DNA from: Symsagittifera roscoffensis
Taxonomy: Eukaryota; Xenacoelomorpha; Acoela; Convolutidae
Reading direction: 5' to 3'
Assembly (NCBI RefSeq): GCF_963678635.1
Contig: NC_087071.1
Location: 31,548,141-31,612,140, forward strand
DNA length: 64,000 nucleotides
The notes beneath the pieces are model-generated. The model was not told the DNA's origin. It ran no database searches and saw only the letters and a program-made list of their open reading frames with translations. How positions within the stretch are numbered: the first letter of the stretch is position 1; every line of letters starts with the position of its first letter. A program made the translations under genes and the position numbers. Of the stretch, positions 10,901 to 24,378 are shown piece by piece.

Positions 10901-13822
10901 CCTTGGACTGGGTCAAGAGTCCGGGGAGAGGGACAGTGCAGAGGAAGATGCTGAAGAAGAAAAGTTGTCCGGGGAGTGTGAAGAATGGGATGAAAACTCA
11001 GAGAAAAGCAACGATGATCAAGATAGTCTATGCATGATACTGGCAGAAGAGAAGATGAGGCACCGAGATAGGGAACTATAAACGGATTCCTCCTCAGGAA
11101 CGTACAATTTGGATCAGCAGGAGGTGCGCGGAGGTGAAGAACTTGAAAGAACTTGAACATGGAAACCGTTCAGGGAGCTATCATGTAACTCGAATGTCAG
11201 AACAAACCTGGTGCCAGAAGATGACAGGAAGATCCTGAGGAGGATAGTTTGCGTCAAACTGAAAGATGACATCCACAGTCCTGGAGAAATGAATGGTCAA
11301 ATAATGGCATTAAAGGAGCACGTCAGGCGAGATATAGGCTGTCGGATCTGATAAGAGCTCAAAAGAATGACAAGATGATAAGCAACCTCTCCAAATGGAT
11401 CCGGACGGGAGCCAAGGAGAAAGGAGACCTGGATGAAGACAGCTACAAGATCTTGAGTCAGTTCTACAAGGAAAGGAAGGACTTGCTCTATCACACAGCT
11501 GATGGGGTGGTAGCATGCAGGAGAAAAGATGAGGAGAAGATACTACACAAGCATAACCTCATCATACTACCACAGTTGTACCAGACGGAGGTATTATTTA
11601 GACCGCACGATCAAATGGGGCATCAGGGGATAGACAATGTGCAACAGAGAATATTACACAGATTTGATTGGCCGGGATTAAGGAAAGCCTGCGAGAGATG
11701 GGTGAACGCATGTCTGGCTTGTCTACAAGTGAAATACCCATGGAAGATGAAGTTCTCACTCAAGTCCGTTGAGAGCTTGGAGTTCAACGAGGTTGTGCAG
11801 ATAGACCATCAGAAGATCTGCATGACCGAGTCGGGATATAACCAGATAATGTTCATAATAGATCACTTTACTAAGCTGGCGGAAGCAGTGCCCTGTCAAA
11901 CAGCCTCAGCCGAGGACACTTGTGACCACTTGATAACACATTGGATATCACGATATGGTTGTCCGATGACATTTCAGTCGGACAACGGGAAAATCTTCGT
12001 GGGTGACCTGACAAAAGAATTGATGAAGAGGTCACACATTGCTCAAGCGCACTCGACGACTTACCATCCTCAGACTAACGGGTTAGTGGAGAGACAGAAC
12101 AGGATATTGGTGAACATGCTGAGGGTATATTGCTCGAGATACATGACGGACTGGGATAAGTATCTACCGCAAGTGGTGGGGGCGTACAACAGCACGCAAC
12201 ACTCGACGACAGGAATCAGTCCCTTCATGATGTTAACGGGCAAGGAGAGAGCAATGCCCCTAACTTTCTTTTACCCAGAATACGAAGGGAAAAAAACGTC
12301 GCCTCAAGCTTATGTGAAGGAGGCTGTCAAGAGACAACAGGAACTAAACGATCTCTGCGGAGGAACACGGCGCAAGCGCAAATGAGGCAGCGGAAGAATT
12401 ATAATGAAAAGATACTTCAAGCTAAACCGTATGCAGTAGGCCAATATGCCTGGGTGTTCCAGAATGTCATACCTCCCAAGGGGACGAAAAAACTACCCAA
12501 GAAGTGGAGAGGACCATTCATGATCACAGAGGTACACCAGCAGGGACGGTTCTACCGTTTGAGTACCGGAGGACTGGTGCGTACGGCAGAATATGGAGGA
12601 ACTGGAGTACCTGTTGGTAGAGCCAGCATGCGAAGTGAACAAAAAAGGCACCCGGGAAAAGAAAGATGGCAGCGAAGACGTGAGCATGGACGATAATGAA
12701 AAAATAGAAGCAGGCTCAGATGCTGAATCCTTTGCGGAATAAGACTGGAACGACCCGGAGCAGGATGAGGTGCCAAAGTGGACGGAACCAGACTTGCCGA
12801 TAACAGCAGGAACCAGGAGTGGTAATAGCAAACGGACAGGCATGAGGTACAATAGGTACGGGGATGACTTCTTGATTGACAAGATACAGCCTGATGAATT
12901 AGGCGAAGAGTTACTGAGTATGGGCGAATTGACGGCAGACGATGAATGGCAAATCATCAACGACAACGAACATTACCCGCAGAAAGACTACTCCACACCA
13001 GAACAAGTAACAGATCTGGAGCAGAGCGAGATAGAAAGGAGGGAAAACACCAATTTGAGAATACTAGAGTGGATGTGCGGTGTCGAGGGCAAAGGACATG
13101 AAGAGCAAAGCATCCCGCAGGTCGACGTGTCGGCAGAACAACACGTGAAAACGAAAGATCACCTCTTCGGTTGGACAGCAACCGACAGGCCGCTCGAGAT
13201 ACCGCCAGACAAATTAGAACCATCATCATCGACGATGGTTCTAAAATTTGATGATAAAGAAACTCAGAGAAGTGAGAGAGACCAGCGGGCTGGAACTGGA
13301 TGGGGAAGAGGTCGAGCCTACCATAGGACGAAACTTCAAAACAAAATTTGAAATACCCAATGAATACTCGGAGAACATCCTGATAACGGACAGCGACTTC
13401 ATTTTGTCAGACAGGACTAGTGCAATCTGTATAACGGCGGACATGAGCTTCAAATCGAGGCTAGAGGCCGGCTTCAAGAGAGAATATCAGAACGTGGAGT
13501 TTCTATTCAGACAGAGACCGGGGCTGGGAGGAATGGCTGCGCTTCCCCCATCAGTTTCACAAGTCCCAGGCAAATACCTGTGCTTTCTGGTAACAAGGGT
13601 CAATGAAAGGAATACGATAGATCCTGAGAACGTGATGTTAGCACTAACGAGGCTGGAGACTTCATGGTTGAAAGAGGGATAGTGGAGGTCTCGATGCCTG
13701 TTTATGACCCAAACAGGGGCAAGTTGAGCCCAAGGGAGTTATATGCCATCCTACACGTGGTCTTCGCAGAAACGGAGATAATGGTACACCTACACAGGAA
13801 ATACTACTTGAGTATCGCCTGA
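4997..13822 (+). pseudogene. Copy A gag-pol, inactivated
   Basis: Collinear with the 2933-codon Gag-Pol of copy B from ATGAGGCG at 4997 to the TGA at 13820-13822. Recognisable parts: Gag core (about 6290-6720), zinc knuckles (6898-7095), protease (7940-8140), RT with intact YVDD (about 9544-9555), RNase H with TDAS (about 9990), integrase with SDNG (about 11980), GPY/F (about 12510), C-terminal macro-like region (13390-13819). Visible lesions include a frame break at 5444, TAA 6718-6720 (tyrosine codon in B), TGA 6898-6900 replacing the first cysteine of knuckle 1, TAG 8947-8949, a small deletion near 9347 removing the residues before the first RT aspartate, TAG 9436-9438 (tryptophan in B), TAA 9757-9759, a frameshift near 10160 in RNase H and TAA 11079-11081. 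This is a dead copy that is still useful for comparison. Confidence 0.93.
7876..8145 (+). repeat. In-frame 135-bp duplication of the protease active-site region
   Basis: Two adjacent near-identical 135-bp units (7876-8010 and 8011-8145), each 45 codons, both starting at ccatgttgga and covering the aspartic protease loop. The first unit keeps LLDTGAVLSVIP; the second reads LLDTEAVLSVIP, so its catalytic triad glycine is replaced. Copy B has a single unit, so the duplication is specific to copy A or its lineage. Confidence 0.88.
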
Positions 13823-14287
13823 GCTACGGGTGGACAGTGGAGGTCTTGAGTTAGGGGTATATGGGGATCTCGAGTAAGGGTAGATGGATTTTAACGTAAT
13901 TGGCATGACAATTATAATTTAAAGAGTTGACGGTGCTAAAACCTTAAATGAATCTGCATGCTCTTAAAAAACTTCCAATTGAACTATTTTAGTAAGACAA
14001 ATGGAGGGATAATGTTTTAACCACAATGATGGGGGGGTTTAGGCTAGGAACAGAACATCTTAGTCTAAGAATGAATTTTTTTTCAGATTGATTTGTAAAA
14101 TTGAGTTGACGACCTAGCCTCACTCATTTGAAAAGAAAAAGAAGGTCTTGAACAAGTTCACGATCAAAAACATTCAAAGTGAGACATTTCTCAAGTTCTC
14201 AAGTTGATTCACAAGGTAATTCTCAAGTTGGTTCACAAGGTAATTCTCGAGTTGGTTGACACGTGAGATCGTCCAAAGATTGTGACA
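13823..14287 (+). other. Copy A gag-pol/ORF2 intergenic region with conserved 3' splice-site-like sequence
   Basis: 465 bp without coding potential. The stretch ttttttttcagattgatttg (AG at 14085-14086) is matched in copy B by ttttcagattgatttg at 40874-40848 on the minus strand. A pyrimidine run before AG in both copies is what a splice acceptor for a spliced ORF2/ORF3 mRNA would look like. Further on, 14190-14265 holds two to three degenerate ~27-bp repeats built on ctcaagttggttcacaaggt. No branch point or donor was identified. Confidence 0.5.
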
Positions 14288-16242
14288 ATGGCAGATCGCT
14301 TTTGGAAATATATACCTGCATCGCTCAAGAGACCTACGCTAGATGTACTGTACAAGGGCTTGAAGGATCTGGACTACACCCAGATCGATGAGCGGATGGC
14401 GGTGATGTTGAATGCCATCCTACAGTCAGAGGCGCAGGGGGAATGCAGGGAATCAGCGACAGAAGCTGTTTTGATTGTTGGCTACACGACGGAAGGGATA
14501 TCCAATCAAGAACAGACCAGGTGGTTGACCTGCAATGTTGATGAAGGCGTGAGGGGGTTCGACTTGTCGAGGAATCCTGGCTTGAGTAACAATACAGAAT
14601 ATGATGCGGGAGAATTTCCACTCCTCGCCAGACAGCCAGCAGGGCTCGCGGCCCAATCCACGAGCAGGCCGTCGTCCATGATACGGTCTTAACAGACAGA
14701 GGGTGCATACTCGGACCTCAGCAGCCTGAAGAGGGAACTAGAGAGGGCACAGAGGGAGAGGGACAAGGCGGACCTTGACAGGGATGATGCGAAGCTTGAG
14801 AGGGACCAGGCAAACCTGGAAAGAGATCAGGCGGTCCTCGAGAGAGATCAGGCGTGGAGTGATCTCAGCATGATCAGGGCGGAGTACCTGCAAGAACAGA
14901 GGGTCCGCGAGAACGAGGCGAACTGCGAGCAGCTGAAGTCGGAAAGGGAGAAGCTCCAGAGAAGACAACGAGAGCTCGCGAGACAGAAAGAAAAGAGGAC
15001 ACGGACAAGAGAGCCAGCCGCCACAGCAACGAGACCTGAATCGCGAATGGAGGTGGACCGGGCTCCTAGGCCCAGCGGCCGGTTCAACTTGGACCGGGCG
15101 GCCCAGGAGCACATGAATGAGGGCCTGGATATGTGGATACCACCCGAACCGTTACCCTCTGTGCATAGTCTGGATGCACAATCGGTGCGACCGTTGATGG
15201 AGGTAAAGCTCCCAGGGTATACCCCTAGTTCAACCACAAGCAATAGCCAAGCTGGATCGGGTTCATCACGTCTCAAGGTACTACAGGAGAGGTTACAGTC
15301 GAGTGCCCGTGACGATTCAGGGAAAGAAGGGCGACCTCCTACTTGGAGGGACCATCCAGTTAGGAGCGTGACACTCGCGAGTTATAAGAAAAAAAAAGAT
15401 GGCGCATACCACAGGCACAACCGAATGGATTGGACGGCAGCGCAGCGGGCCAGGAGGGGCTGCTTCCATGCTGAATATTTCACTCAACCCAGGATACCGG
15501 ATGGTGCAGTTCACCTGATCATAGGGGACAGCTTGATACGGGTGCTGACGCGGATCCAGTCACACTGGCAGGTTGGGGTCTTGAGCTTTTCTGGAGCGGC
15601 GACACCGCAGATGTTGGCGTCCCTGGATATGTTGGATATGGCGAAGATGTATACGGTCACTCTGATGATGGGGACCAATGATGTGTCTAGAGGAGAGTCA
15701 AGGAAGGTGATGAGGTTACACGAGAAGATGAGTTGTATCCTTCAAGAGCTGAGAATTTGGTCTGATCCCGCAATACTCACCATCTGTACGGTGCCATACA
15801 ACATGATGTTTGACCAGCATGCGATGGAAATGAATGAGAAGGTGCGAAATATTAATGGGGAAACCAGGCAGATTCAGCAGAGAAGCGTGCTCCCCGTGAG
15901 GTTGCTGGATGTGGCCGACCTGATGGAACACTCCCTCCCGCGTGATGCATCCTCGGATGGCATTCACTTCGACACGCCCAAGGGAACGGAATGGCTAAAT
16001 GGTGTCTTCCAGAGACACATAAACCAGCTAGAGTCGGACCTGCTAGAAATGGCCCAGTTCACCTTGGGTCCACCCCGACTCCTCCTTTCTATGCCCCTAG
16101 ATCCCTATCCAGCCGTCTGGGAGCGAGAGCTGGTTCGACAGATAGTTCAAGGAGTAGCCGGACCAGGCAACCAGGGTCCACACCGATGGAGACTGAGGAG
16201 GCGGAGTCTTCTACGCCCCAGAGTTCGCTGGTTTCATCGGTA
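14288..16242 (+). pseudogene. Copy A ORF2 (coiled coil plus SGNH hydrolase), inactivated
   Basis: Starts ATGGCAGATCGC, matching ATGGCCGATCGA of copy B. TAA at 14690-14692 replaces a codon that is CAG (Gln) in copy B, and a frameshift near 16070 moves the last 60 codons to another frame. The coiled-coil part has more LERDQA-type heptads than copy B. SGNH blocks are kept: IIGDSLIRVL, MMGTNDVSRG and SSDGIHFD. At the end the reading continues without a stop into ORF3, because the codon corresponding to copy B's TAA is GTA (16240-16242). Confidence 0.88.
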
Positions 16243-19200
16243 GTGGTGGTGGACGACAAGAAGATGGAGAGAACAGCAGAGGCGAACAAGATGCGATATT
16301 CTGAGAGAATAAAAAAGTTGGATCTGGAGGATTTTGAGTGCAGACAGGAGTTAGCGGAGGTCTTGGTACTCAAGGATGTGTCACACGAGGACTTGAGTCG
16401 ACACCATTATGTAGATTGGTTGAAGGCCCATGAGGCACACTTCTCGAGAGCAAAGACAATGGAGTCAGCCGACTTGACCGGGATCCCGCTGAAGTCGGTG
16501 ATGGGACCGATAAACTACAGACCACTCCAGCAGTTGGGAAGTCCGGGACTCATAGTGGAACCTCCCAAGCACCAAACAATTGTACCCGAATCAGGGTGGC
16601 AACTCCCGCACAATTAAGAGTGGTGGAGAAGCTGGTTGAGCCGGGGGACATGGGGCTGCCGGATGCCGCGTATGAGGGTTCTAGGTTATCCGATGATCCT
16701 AGATATGGCAAACCCTGTGGGAACTCACAGTTGGCGAAAACGTTGGCAATATATGATCGATCAGACCCGGGAGCGGCAAGACTGATTATTGTGGCGGGCT
16801 CGGATTTTGAAGGGACGTCTCCTAAATTGTTTTGGCCGGAAACCTTGTTGTATTTGCTGCCTGGCGCCGAGCTAAATCAGATGCTAACCCTGGTGGTAGC
16901 GATCAAATCAGAAATGCCTTGTGAGCCGGAGTTGCTGCTGCAGGAATGAACGATCACTTGCATTCGGCAGGATTACTGGAGCACCTGAAGGGAGAGGCGC
17001 CAACGCCCGAGAAGATCTGGGAGGCGATTCAAACGTTGTTCGCTGCGATGAACGAGGTGCAGGAGTCGGTGGTTTCTAGATTCGGACCCAAGACGAGAGT
17101 GGCGTTTACGACATCCCCGGGCTACGCGAGTATGCCACCTGCTTTGCAGTTCGTGTATGCCATGTTGATCCTGACAGCGGAAGGGAACGTGTGGCTGGTA
17201 TTGATGGCTGCCCCTAATCGCGAGCTAGAGCCGACAAACTTGAGGCTCCTGAAGTCAGAATTGGCAGCGGAATGGGCTGACGTGTCTCATACCTTGAGGG
17301 GATTTTATGAATTGGCAGACATCCTCATGGTACTGGACGAGGTCCTCTTGCTTGAGATCTCGAACCTGGCTTGACAGTTGAAGTTCAATCCAGAAATTGG
17401 GGATGACCACCCGGCAATTAACCACATGACAGCGGGTCTATGGTTTCGAAGCATGGATTTGACTATCACGAGCTCCACCAGCAAGGAGAGGGGACCGAGC
17501 AACGAGAGAAAGAACGTGGCTGCGGCAGAGAAACCGTTGGAAGCAATGGCATACCGTCTGACGCAAGAGAGAGGCAGGTGGCCGTTCCTGACACCAAGGC
17601 TGGAGATTGCCACGGACGAGACACGGGAGAGTGCACTGCTCCTCATCAAGCAGGTATGGGAGTTTCTTGAGGGACAATTGGAAGTGCCAGAGATCTTGGA
17701 CATGACAGTAGGAAGATTTGTCACGGCGGCGAACGAAGTTACCATTGGGCGTTCTGGAGGGAACACGCGAGGGGTGATCTGAAGACGAGGAAAGATAACG
17801 AGATTTTGAGATTCTTGAGTACTTGTTGGGAGAAGAGGTACATGGCTAGAGTGTTCTACGCGAGAGATACCATCTTCGACGCGTTCGTGCAGGAATTGCT
17901 GCACATGCCCATAAATCTCTTGTTGGCCCTATACTTGGTCTACCCCAGATATCTGTTTAACATGGGTCCGGCCTACATGTTCAGTAGAGGCGTGGAAACA
18001 CTACGAATGAATTGACGGGTATTTGACACTAGTACTCTTGACCCACGGAGAGCTGACCGCATTTCATAGATTGATGAAGTATGGAGAGCCTCTATCGATG
18101 GGGAAAGCCCATCCCAGCACGGAGACCTACTCGTACAAATGCACGGCCGGATTGAAGACGCTGTTGGTGGAATACTTCTTGATGCAGAATCGATACCTGA
18201 CGGGACAAGAGAAGAATCCTAAAACGAAAGAGGAATGGAAGGAGGCGAATGGAGGCATGCCTCTCTTGACGGATCTATGTCTAGCCGTGAGATCTGACCC
18301 ACTAGGGATGATCAGGGGGACTGAGGAGGTTGTGACCTGCATCTGCGGACCGGCAGTGACATATGCCTTTCTCGACCCGCTTGTGGCGGCGTATCGACAC
18401 TCAGTGGCACACGTGAGCTTAATAAGCGTGCTAGACGGAACCGCGCTGAATTGGTGCAGACAGGAGGAGCTGAGGGCACGGATGAGCGACACAGTGCTCC
18501 TCATGAAGGTGAAAGATCCCGAACTAATGGTATTCAACTTCCAGGGGCAGTTGCAAGGCAGAATTGGGGGGGGGGAAATGTGAGTTTCCCATTGAGGCCT
18601 GCCCCAAGTTCTGGAATTTGAACCCCCTGGCAGCGGATAAGCACGAGATCTTGAGAATCCCGGCATGGAAGGGGAGTTTTGATCTGGTGAAGAGAGAGCT
18701 AGAGACGATACTTGAGCGAGAGGTTCTGCCAACCGTGGTCCCAGAGTTCCCGATAGTCAGGAGAATGACACTGGGGATGAATAGCCCGTTGATGGTCCCT
18801 TCCCTATACGCGAGACCCATGGTGGAGAAGCAACAGAAGGAGCTCACAGACAGTTGGGACCCCTTGTTCACAGGGTACACAGCCGAAGTCTATTTCCACA
18901 CGTGCGACATCAAAATAAACTCGTGGACAACCCAGGCGAAGAGGATGAGAGGTTCGTTGCCTCCAAAATTCGAGGTTCGGGACATCTTGAGAACGCTCGA
19001 TCAAGCGAATCTAGAGAACATGTTGCCGGTATGGGACGACGGGAGAATGATCGTAGAAAAAGGACACATCGCACTAAAAGACGAAATGAAATTCGCCACA
19101 CGAAAGTAGCGGGCGTCCTACGGATTAGAGCGAGTGGAGATGAAACAGGAAGAGAAAGAGCTGGACGCGGCAAATTCCTAAAATGTAGCCCTCACGGAAC

Positions 19201-22200
19201 ACAAGAAGCAGGATCCAGCAACACCCTCACCCCTATCAGCGGGCACCCCTGGAGATAAGAGAAGCGGTCCCGTAGAAAACAGATTTAGAGTCGGAGAAAA
19301 GACTTGAGAAAAGACGAGAAAAGACGAGCCGAATCGGAAGCGGAAAGCTTGGATGAGACTCTCAGTGAAACAGGAAAGGAAATGGAACTAGGGAATACGC
19401 CTGAGCCGAAACCAGCTGAGGAGGATTTCACCACTCAGGAACTGCTGCAGGATCTGAGCGGAGACGATTGGGCGGATACGGCCACGCCACCTCTGACATC
19501 GTCCCCTCGGAAGAACCTGGAATTACCCTTGACCAGAGAAACTTCTAACATTGGGATGATACTCTTGAGTACAGAAGAGAGTAAGAAGAACACTTTTGAA
19601 GGAAACAAGAGCATGTTTCTGGGGACTCTGGATGAGAAGGCATGGCGCGAATTTTTGAGTGAATTTAATCAGGAGACGGAAAGTGAGACCACACTAGATG
19701 ACTTCAAAGAAGAGCTGTGGAACACGGTGGTGAAGTTCGGGGAACCTGTCTTGATGGGCAGTGGGCTGGATGAGAAAGCAAGAAAGGATTTACTGAGCAA
19801 GATGCTCAAATTGAGGGAGACGCGACAGAAGACCGGAGATGATGAATGTAAAGACAGCTCTTCTCTGAAATAAAAAAACTGATGATAAAATGATTAAAGT
19901 TAAAGGGGAGGATAAGCTTAAGACTAGTAATATGATTCAAGATATTAATATCCTTAAGGCTGGAGAAGGGGGAGGCAAGAGTCGGGAAGGTTGGACCGGG
20001 AGAAAGAGGTCAAATCAGTGATGATAGTGACGACGCCCCCAAGCAAAGGTGTGAAGTCTCGAAAGAGGAAAAGGGAGGTAGAGGAGTTGAGCAGCCCGTC
20101 GGCGGATGCCTTCTCTGAGAATAATTTGAGGGAGACTGCTCCCATGATTCTAGTGCGATGGAAGACTGCGGCCTACAAGAGTAGTTCTGAACCAAGGAAG
20201 CTAGCCGAAGTGGTGAGATAGATAGAGGTCTCGACAAGTCTGGCAACGGAAGAAGATTTCAAACCTCAGAAGGCAAGCTCGAAAAAGGGTCCGAAGAATG
20301 GACAAACATGGGAAGTGGATGTTGGCAAAGAATGGATTTCGAGCGAGCATCAGGCTATTGGCGAACAAGTGACCAGCGACCCTCTTGAGAAAAACGCGAC
20401 GAGGAATACGGCTCGACCTTGGTGGGTGTCCCTGGAGACGATGAAGGAACTGGAGGACTGTCTGAAAAAGCTCGATCGTGGAGTGTCCCGCAAGCGTCGC
20501 AACTGGGCTACTCAACAAAAAGCCGAGGTCAACAAGTTAGAATTGGGAAATCAGCTGAAGCAAACTTGGCAGAGCCTGTTGCGGGATTACTTTGAGGAGG
20601 CGATGAAAACAACTTCATCCGCAGTGCCATTGATGGCAAATCCCTTCGTTAGGACAGCGGAGCAGCTGATGTTCGCGTGGAGCCTAGTGGGAATAGAATG
20701 GGAGGTATTGACCTCACACGATAAATTGAAGTTGGGCAACAAAAGTCTAGAAGCTTACCAGATGCTGATAAAGCATATCGCCAGAGATAATTCCGGTTTG
20801 AGTCTGGCGAGAAGGAAAGATGCCACTTGTTTCTTGAGGAGGATAATTTCCGTAATGACCAATAGTACCGTCCAAGCGTGTCATCAGAAGGCCATGGGAA
20901 GCAAAACTATGGAGAGGAGAGTCTCCACCGTCATACTGAATGTGTACCAGAGTACGGGGATCGAAAAAGAGGACGACTCGAGGCAATCCCTAGAGAATCA
21001 TGGGAAACTTGATGAAATTCGGAGATTCTAAAACAAGAAATTCGAAGAGGGGCATGATGTGCATCGTAACTTGGCCTCGGCTGAGGATTACTCGAGATCC
21101 AACAAACGGGGAGAGTACCAATACAGAGGCCGGGAGTGCTCACAGGAATCACGAGGTGACGGAGCTATTGAAGTTTTGGACAAAGAAGATAATCGTATTT
21201 GATTCAATGGAAAGGGAGAAACCGAGCCTAGGCCTGCTACTTGAGACGACGCCCAAGGTAATAAGCGTACCGCGCTCGAACAAGAGAGTGGAATTGAAGA
21301 TGGGGAATGGAAATGGCATGATGACTACGAATTTGGGAACGGTTTGGAAATTGCTGAGACCCTCCTGGTGCCCACATCCTCACGGAAGGAGTGAGGCTAA
21401 CACCAACAAAAGATGAAGACTTGCGAACTTTGGATGTGATACACAAACTGATCCTACCACAGATTAAGGAATTGGGAGAGATGATGAGTAAGCTAGGATC
21501 AGTAAAGAAGTTGGAGCCCGGTAGCTGTCTTGATGTGACGTGTGGAGGGGGAGAGCACATTTGTGATGGACGATCATGTGTCAGAATACAATCTTTCCAG
21601 AGAGAAGACCTATTCGCTTGGTTTGGCGACATAACAGAAAGAGAGAAGAGCGAAGTGCAGATAGTGGCTGAGTGCTATACAAACACTACAATGAATATAG
21701 CAACGGCGCTGGGGTTCTTCTCAAGGATGTGCAGTTTGCAATCACTGGAGATGCTGGAGTTTGAGCACTATTTGGTGACAGCGTTGAGCGTGGAGTCGTG
21801 GCCGGGGGCGTTGCAACCCACCCAGAAACATATCAGAGGGTGGAAGATTGGTCTTGAGGCGGAGATGGGATTTCCCGTGAGCGAAGCTTATGGTCTGCCT
21901 GTAAATGCAAAATCGTTGGTGGGATTAGAAATGGCCAACCTATGTGGGAGCCACTATCCATTACACCTGGCAATGATAGAGGTATCCAGCCAAAGGATAC
22001 AAGTGGACAAGGCCTTCTCGGTACCCAAGTGCGTACGACTGGCTCGAATGTCGCATCATTCACAAAGGCTGTTGAAGAAGATCTTGGGAACGGTACCAAG
22101 AGAACAAAGAGATGACTTGAGTGAAATCTGGGGAGAAGAACTCTTGAGTTTGGAAGGTGAAAACACAATCCGATGAACAGTGTCCCATCACAGGAGGAAA

Positions 22201-23046
22201 TTGATACAACACACGAGAAGATGATGGAGTTGGAATCTCTGCTGGAAGCCTCGGGAGAACGCAATCTCCGAAGCATCGATATTATACATGGGGAATGCCC
22301 ATGGCATTGCTTGGCACAGACAGTGTGGTACCCGGAGCACTCAAACCTCTGTCTAGTGTGGGACGCGGAGGAAATTCGGTCAATCGGGTTATCCGATCAT
22401 CGGCAGAAGGTACCATCTTGGTAGTGAGTACGATGTTGGCGTTGCGATGGATCGAAGAGAATGTGACGAAATATCGGGAGTCCAAAACACCAACGGCGGA
22501 ATCGATATACGCTATCGATTATAGCAGAAGACTTGAGTTATTTGAGACGGCGTGCAAGGTATTCGCCATACCTATGGAGATCAGGCACGTATGGAGCCGC
22601 ATAAGATTCTTCCCCTGGTTTAGAGCACATGAAAAAACATAGTAAGGAATATCGACAGTTCCTGGCAGAGATAGGACCGGAAGCCTTCAAGAGACCTTTG
22701 CTGAGCCATCGAAATGCGATCACGACAGGTTGGAAAAGAGTCGGTAGGGTGTCTAGAGATAATACCAAAGCGAGAGAATCGATATTTATTGGAGGAGGAC
22801 TTGGCGAACAACGTGAGCTTGAGCCTGCACAATTCCTTTTGCTTGAACAGGGAATCGAAAGTGAAAGGTTTACCAAATCAGGCAAAGAGGTTGCAGGAGC
22901 AGAGGGAGTGGATGCGATCCTTCGAGCAATTAAAAGCGTGGGAAGAGATCGTGATCAGCTCTGATGATGAGGAAGCGCTGCTAAGGCAGATCACGGTGTC
23001 AAACTCATCAGGGCCTAGCACCTCGAAGGCTAGGAATACGAAATGA
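16243..23046 (+). pseudogene. Copy A ORF3 (giant accessory ORF), inactivated
   Basis: Collinear with the 2303-codon ORF3 of copy B, ending at TGA 23044-23046. It is broken into many frame segments (breaks near 16600, 16945, 17372, 17780, 18012, 18580, 19108, 19870, 20220, 21030, 21390, 22170 and 22640). The SGNH-like stretch IIVAGSDFEGTS and the GMND motif (split by a frameshift near 16943), the Cys/His-rich SCLDVTCGGGEHICDG region (about 21520) and HGECPWHCLAQTVWYP (about 22290) are conserved with copy B. Conservation along the whole length indicates that ORF3 belongs to the element rather than being a chance insertion in copy B. Confidence 0.88.
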
Positions 23047-23481
23047 GCAGGGAGCTCAATGGGGGTTTCATGAGTCTTGAGGGGGAAGGACAGGGGCTCG
23101 AGTGTGAACTCGGATGAAATCCGAGGTCATGAAAAAGAAATTTTAACGAAACAAAATACTGTTATTAACATGCTATAATTATTATATAAATCGAAATGCT
23201 GCATGACAATTTTCCGATTGGATAGGACAAAAGAAATTTTAATCATTGGCTTCAAAAGCGGAGGTTTAAGGTGCAGGTATATAAAAATTTTGATTGCTGT
23301 TCAGCGATAGTGTGACAATTTTATATAGTTGTGAATTTTGGGGTGTAGATAAAGTTGAAATCTGCTGCAAACTTCTGTAAATGACCACTGGCACTGTATC
23401 TTGAGCAACACTCAGCATTCTGGGGACTCACTGGCAGACGGAAACACGCAATGAGGACATCGATCTTGAGTCCGGGGAGTA
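23047..23481 (+). promoter_or_regulatory. Copy A 3' untranslated region and polypurine tract
   Basis: 435 bp between the ORF3 stop and the 3' LTR. The last bases, ccggggagta (23472-23481), directly precede the LTR start TGTGCC and are identical to the copy B equivalent, fitting a polypurine tract that primes plus-strand DNA. The rest shows no ORF; it includes aagtttgcagcagat-like sequence (as the reverse complement) shared with copy B. Confidence 0.75.
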
Positions 23482-24378
23482 TGTGCCAGTCGGTCATATT
23501 TGGAAGTTTGACCTTGAGGAATACGAACAACGTAATTTTGAGGTGAAATGTAATTTTTCAAAAATTCGAATGAGCCTGTCATGCTCATTTTTCTCGCGAA
23601 AACTGAAAATCTCAGAAATACAAGATTAGAACTACCAAAATACAATCGCGGGAAAGTAGTGAAAAAAGCAGCGGGGAAAGTGCTATTCGCAATTTCCAGA
23701 TATAAATCAAACACGAGTAGAGCTGTCCTATCTTGAATAGGAAGTAGAGCGATTTTAAACAAAGCAGAGACAAATAAGAAGTGGACCAGAGTGAACCCTC
23801 AGTGGAAAGGTGGACAGCTGGGTTATCCCAATGGTCCAGTTCGAAAAACCAATTCTCGAGTCAAAACTCATTTCCCTTGCTGGAATTCATTGATTACAAA
23901 CTTCTTGAGTTAAAACTTAATTAACTTAATGCTAGAGTTACTGGTTAATTTACTTACCTCAATTCTCGAGTGTGCTGGTATGTTAGTACCCAATTTAGTT
24001 TTCTTGAGTGTGTTTTGTAATTGTTATGTTGAGATAAGGAGAGTTTTGGGTTGATCCATCTGAAATGGATCAAAGTTTCTCTGTCTAATAAAAAGTAACC
24101 ATACGGACTGTTCCGACCCTGTTTTTAACGGCGTTCGCGTATTTTAAGTCTTTTGAGACCTAATTATGGGGACGTTCTAATTTTCTAGAGTGGGGGGTAT
24201 TTTGGTTGTGGCCTTTAATCTGTAACGAGGGTTTTAGTCTCATGTCGCAAGTGAACAGAATTGGCTCCGACCGTTCGAAGTAGAAAAACAAGAGAAAGTG
24301 TCCCTGACTCTTGGGCCAATGTTTATAGGGCCTATTTTTCTTTAACCTCATATGTGACTTAAGTAGGCGACTGTTACA
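23482..24378 (+). repeat. Copy A 3' LTR (897 bp)
   Basis: Begins TGTGCCAGTCGG right after the polypurine tract and ends GGCGACTGTTACA, matching the ends of the copy B LTRs (888 bp). It contains an AATAAA signal at 24087-24092. Divergence from copy B's LTRs is obvious, in line with the decayed coding regions. Confidence 0.92.

Larger units (their letters stand above)
1..24378 (+). mobile_element. Copy A: decayed giant Ty3/gypsy LTR retrotransposon, 5' LTR outside the window
   Basis: Order on the + strand: leader with tandem arrays, gag-pol, SGNH-hydrolase ORF, giant ORF3, polypurine tract, 3' LTR. Every part is collinear with the intact copy B on the other strand at 30496-53289. Position 1 matches the part of copy B's leader near 51.2 kb, so roughly 1.2 kb of leader and the 5' LTR lie upstream of the window. 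All three reading frames carry stops and frameshifts, so this copy cannot make its proteins. Identity to copy B looks high but clearly below that of recent sister copies; I did not compute it. The Ty3/gypsy assignment rests on domain order (RT-RNase H-integrase) and the GPY/F module. Confidence 0.93.
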
